Shown here in pieces: positions 62,486 to 64,000 of a stretch of DNA of 64,000 nt. Origin of the DNA: CAJQLB01 sp905479065 (GTDB lineage Bacteria; Bacteroidota; Bacteroidia; Flavobacteriales; Flavobacteriaceae); NCBI GenBank assembly GCA_943846735.1, contig OX044364.1, positions 1,426,001 to 1,490,000 of the forward strand, read 5' to 3'. How positions within the stretch are numbered: the stretch's first letter is position 1; each line of letters starts with the position of its first letter. The position numbers and the translations under genes are program-made. The notes beneath the pieces were generated by a model that saw only the letters and a list, made by a program, of their open reading frames with translations, ran no database searches and was not told where the DNA came from.

Positions 62486-64000
62486 TTAGTTATCAGAAAT
62501 TAATTTTTCTACTAATTTTTCTAATCTTGAAATCTTATCGTCTTGTTCTTTAAGCGCATTAATAAGCACCGGTACAAGCCCTTGATAGTTTACCGCCAGC
62601 ATGTCTTTATCATCTGTTGTAACTAGTTCTGGAAATACTTTTTGAATATCCTGAGCCAATACGCCAATTTTTTGTTTACCGTTCTTTTTCATTGTGTAAC
62701 GCTTCCCATCAATTAGCAGTAGTTTGGCAAGAGTAGAGCCCAAAGACATAATATTTGCTTTAAGTCGTGCATCTGAAGAAACCACAACATCGCCACCTAT
62801 TGTCATATTTCCAGTAAAACTACCTTCTCCTGCGTACACTTTAGCTCCAGAATCTTCTCCCATATAAACTGCAGTTACATCATCATTTCCAAGAACTACA
62901 GAGTTATCTGCTTGCCCAGTAGCCTCATATCCAATAATGGTTTGATTAGTAGCATTATCGGTGCTTGCCATTGCATTATAACCATATGCAGTATTGTTAG
63001 CTCCTGTGATGTTAGTTTGTAAAGAAAAATAACCAGATGCTGTATTGTAATTTCCTGTAGTATTATTAGTTAAAGATTCATAACCAGATGCGGTATTGTG
63101 ACTCCCTGCGGTATTATAGTATAAAGAATACACCCCAGATGCTGTATTTTTGATCCCTGTGGTGTTATTATATAAAGATCTAAGCCCAGATGCGCTATTG
63201 TCACTTCCTGTGGTGTTATAATGTAAAGATTTATGTCCAGATGCGGTGTTGTTACTTCCTGTGGTGTTCTCATATAAAGATTCTCTTCCAGATGCGGTGT
63301 TGTTACTTCCTGTGGTGTTATAATGTAAAGATTTATACCCAGACGCGGTATTTTCGTCTCCTTCAGTGTTGTTATATAAAGCTTTATACCCAGATGCGGT
63401 ATTTTGGTCCCCTGTAGTATTAAGATATAAAGAATACGCCCCAGATGCAGTGTTGTCTTCCCCTTCGGTGTTGGAAAATAAAGATTCATACCCAGATGCG
63501 GTGTTGTTACTTCCTGTGGTATTAGAATTTAAAGCATTACGCCCTGAAGCTGTATTGTAACCTCCTGTACTATTAGTAGGTGGATTACCAAGAAACATTG
63601 AATTACTATCAACTAAAACATCGGTAAGGTCATTTAAACTTGAAGCACTTCCAGTAATTCCTGTTAACTGTGAACCATCACCAACAAAAGATGCTGCATA
63701 AACAGTAGCTCCAGAATCTTCTCCCATATAAACTGCAGTTACATCATCATTTCCAAGAACTACAGAGTTATCTGCTTGCCCAGTAGCCTCATATCCAATA
63801 ATGATTTGATTAGTAGCATTATCGGTGCTTGCCTTTGCATTGTAACCAAATGCGGTATTGTAACTCCCTGTGGTGTTAGTTTGTAAAGAAAACATCCCAG
63901 ATGCTGCATTGTAACTTCCTGTGGTGTTGGAATTTAAAGATTTATACCCAGATGCGGTATTTTCTTCACCTGTGGTGTTGGAATATAAAGATTTATACCC
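62486..64000 (-). CDS. Repetitive surface fibre with Peptidase_S74 chaperone domain (N terminus outside window)
   Basis: The last 504 residues of a long fibrous protein; the frame is open to the right edge. It consists of 17-residue repeats of the form NTASGYxSLxxNTTGxx, head-like modules (IIGYEATGQADNSVVLGNDDVTAVYMGE) that recall YadA-type heads, and a C-terminal S74 domain (DARLKANIMSLGSTLAKL, IGVLAQDIQKVFPELV, AVNYQGLVPVLINALKEQ) ending in a short coiled coil. S74 domains help trimerise fibres and then cut themselves off. There is no T9SS domain at this end. It heads the visible operon. Confidence 0.9.
   Translation of the reverse strand, partial: GYKSLYSNTTGEENTASGYKSLNSNTTGSYNAASGMFSLQTNTTGSYNTAFGYNAKASTDNATNQIIIGYEATGQADNSVVLGNDDVTAVYMGEDSGATVYAASFVGDGSQLTGITGSASSLNDLTDVLVDSNSMFLGNPPTNSTGGYNTASGRNALNSNTTGSNNTASGYESLFSNTEGEDNTASGAYSLYLNTTGDQNTASGYKALYNNTEGDENTASGYKSLHYNTTGSNNTASGRESLYENTTGSNNTASGHKSLHYNTTGSDNSASGLRSLYNNTTGIKNTASGVYSLYYNTAGSHNTASGYESLTNNTTGNYNTASGYFSLQTNITGANNTAYGYNAMASTDNATNQTIIGYEATGQADNSVVLGNDDVTAVYMGEDSGAKVYAGEGSFTGNMTIGGDVVVSSDARLKANIMSLGSTLAKLLLIDGKRYTMKKNGKQKIGVLAQDIQKVFPELVTTDDKDMLAVNYQGLVPVLINALKEQDDKISRLEKLVEKLISDN
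62843..62995 (-). repeat. Head module, copy 2 of a 153-bp duplication
   Basis: This 153-bp segment is nearly identical (about five visible differences) to 63707-63859, offset by exactly 864 bp. It encodes the GYEATGQADNSVVLG module, and its length is three times 51 bp. Confidence 0.85.
62996..63556 (-). repeat. Array of eleven 51-bp coding repeats
   Basis: 561 bp, exactly 11 units of 51 bp (17 codons), each reading NTASG-x3-L-x2-NTTG-x2 with small changes. It lies within the fibre gene between two head modules. Confidence 0.93.
63707..63859 (-). repeat. Head module, copy 1 of a 153-bp duplication
   Basis: Partner of 62843-62995. It precedes, in the protein, the variable spacer (SFVGDGSQLTGITGSASSL) that leads into the eleven-unit array. 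Confidence 0.85.
63860..64000 (-). repeat. Further 51-bp repeats running off the window
   Basis: At least 2.7 more units of the same 17-codon repeat (NAASGMFSLQTNTTGSY, NTASGYKSLNSNTTGSY and part of another), in phase with the first array. The true number is not visible. Confidence 0.88.

Noticed and set aside
63070..63489. 139-residue minus-strand frame within the fibre gene
   Set aside because: It is a second open frame created by the 51-bp repeats; the main frame carries the conserved head and S74 domains.
62996..63556. Regularly repeated sequence resembling a CRISPR array
   Set aside because: The repeats are tandem without unique spacers and stay in frame for protein coding; no cas genes are near.
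62486..64000. Phage tail fibre and prophage origin
   Set aside because: The S74 domain occurs in phages, but no other phage gene is present and the neighbours are a T9SS protein and host-type genes.

Overview
The window is a gene-dense, AT-rich stretch of chromosome from a member of the Bacteroidota, almost certainly a Flavobacteriaceae and probably marine. The evidence is the gene content (T9SS C-terminal sorting domain, bifunctional ornithine-lipid acyltransferase, class II HMG-CoA reductase with a GHMP kinase, DUF4286, HTTM, L25/Ctc with an acidic tail) and Bacteroidota-type promoters (TTTG, about 19 bases, TAnnTTTG), seen clearly in front of both tRNA genes and several operons. Shine-Dalgarno sequences are generally absent, as expected for this phylum.

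Layout. 1-8.7 kb: end of an NlpC/P60 peptidase, ComEC, a secreted thioredoxin, two tandem POT peptide transporters, and an HMG-CoA reductase/GHMP-kinase pair for the mevalonate pathway. 8.8-16.5 kb: one long minus-strand envelope run (coaX, beta-barrel protein, TPR protein, lptC, small membrane protein, CNNM/CBS protein, PpiD-like chaperone), with many stop/start overlaps. 16.7-31.4 kb: tRNA-Phe, a small repeat protein coupled to an M1 peptidase, aminopeptidase P, an epimerase, an M13 peptidase, small enzymes, a short SSB behind tandem 20-bp repeats, CYTH, metG, LD-carboxypeptidase and YraN. 31.4-41.9 kb: TlpA-like thioredoxin, mfd, TerB-like protein, fbp divergent from GNAT-lysC, an olsF-type acyltransferase and an ArsC-like phosphatase. 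42.4-54.1 kb: housekeeping minus-strand genes (2-hydroxyacid dehydrogenase, cupin, mgtE, rsmA, DUF4286, TPR protein, serS, HTTM, ribF, pth, rplY, prs).

54.2-64 kb is different in character. Directly beyond tRNA-Leu(CAA) lie very AT-rich exopolysaccharide genes (Wzc-like kinase, Wza-like lipoprotein) and a membrane-spanning AraC-type sensor-regulator. Beyond these is a compact minus-strand operon of four genes: a repetitive surface fibre with a Peptidase_S74 chaperone end (running off the window), a T9SS-sorted protein, a 72-residue secreted Gly/Asp/Asn/Pro-rich peptide, and a nucleotidyltransferase of the NTP_transf_5 type whose start overlaps the peptide gene. This operon is the best candidate for an undescribed system. 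The sequence shows the linkage; any modification of the peptide or fibre by the nucleotidyltransferase is inference.

Other points of note are a terminator-like perfect hairpin inside the start of lptC, phased 20-bp repeats between the agmatinase-type gene and ssb, and an 864-bp internal duplication in the fibre gene whose parts keep a 17-residue register.
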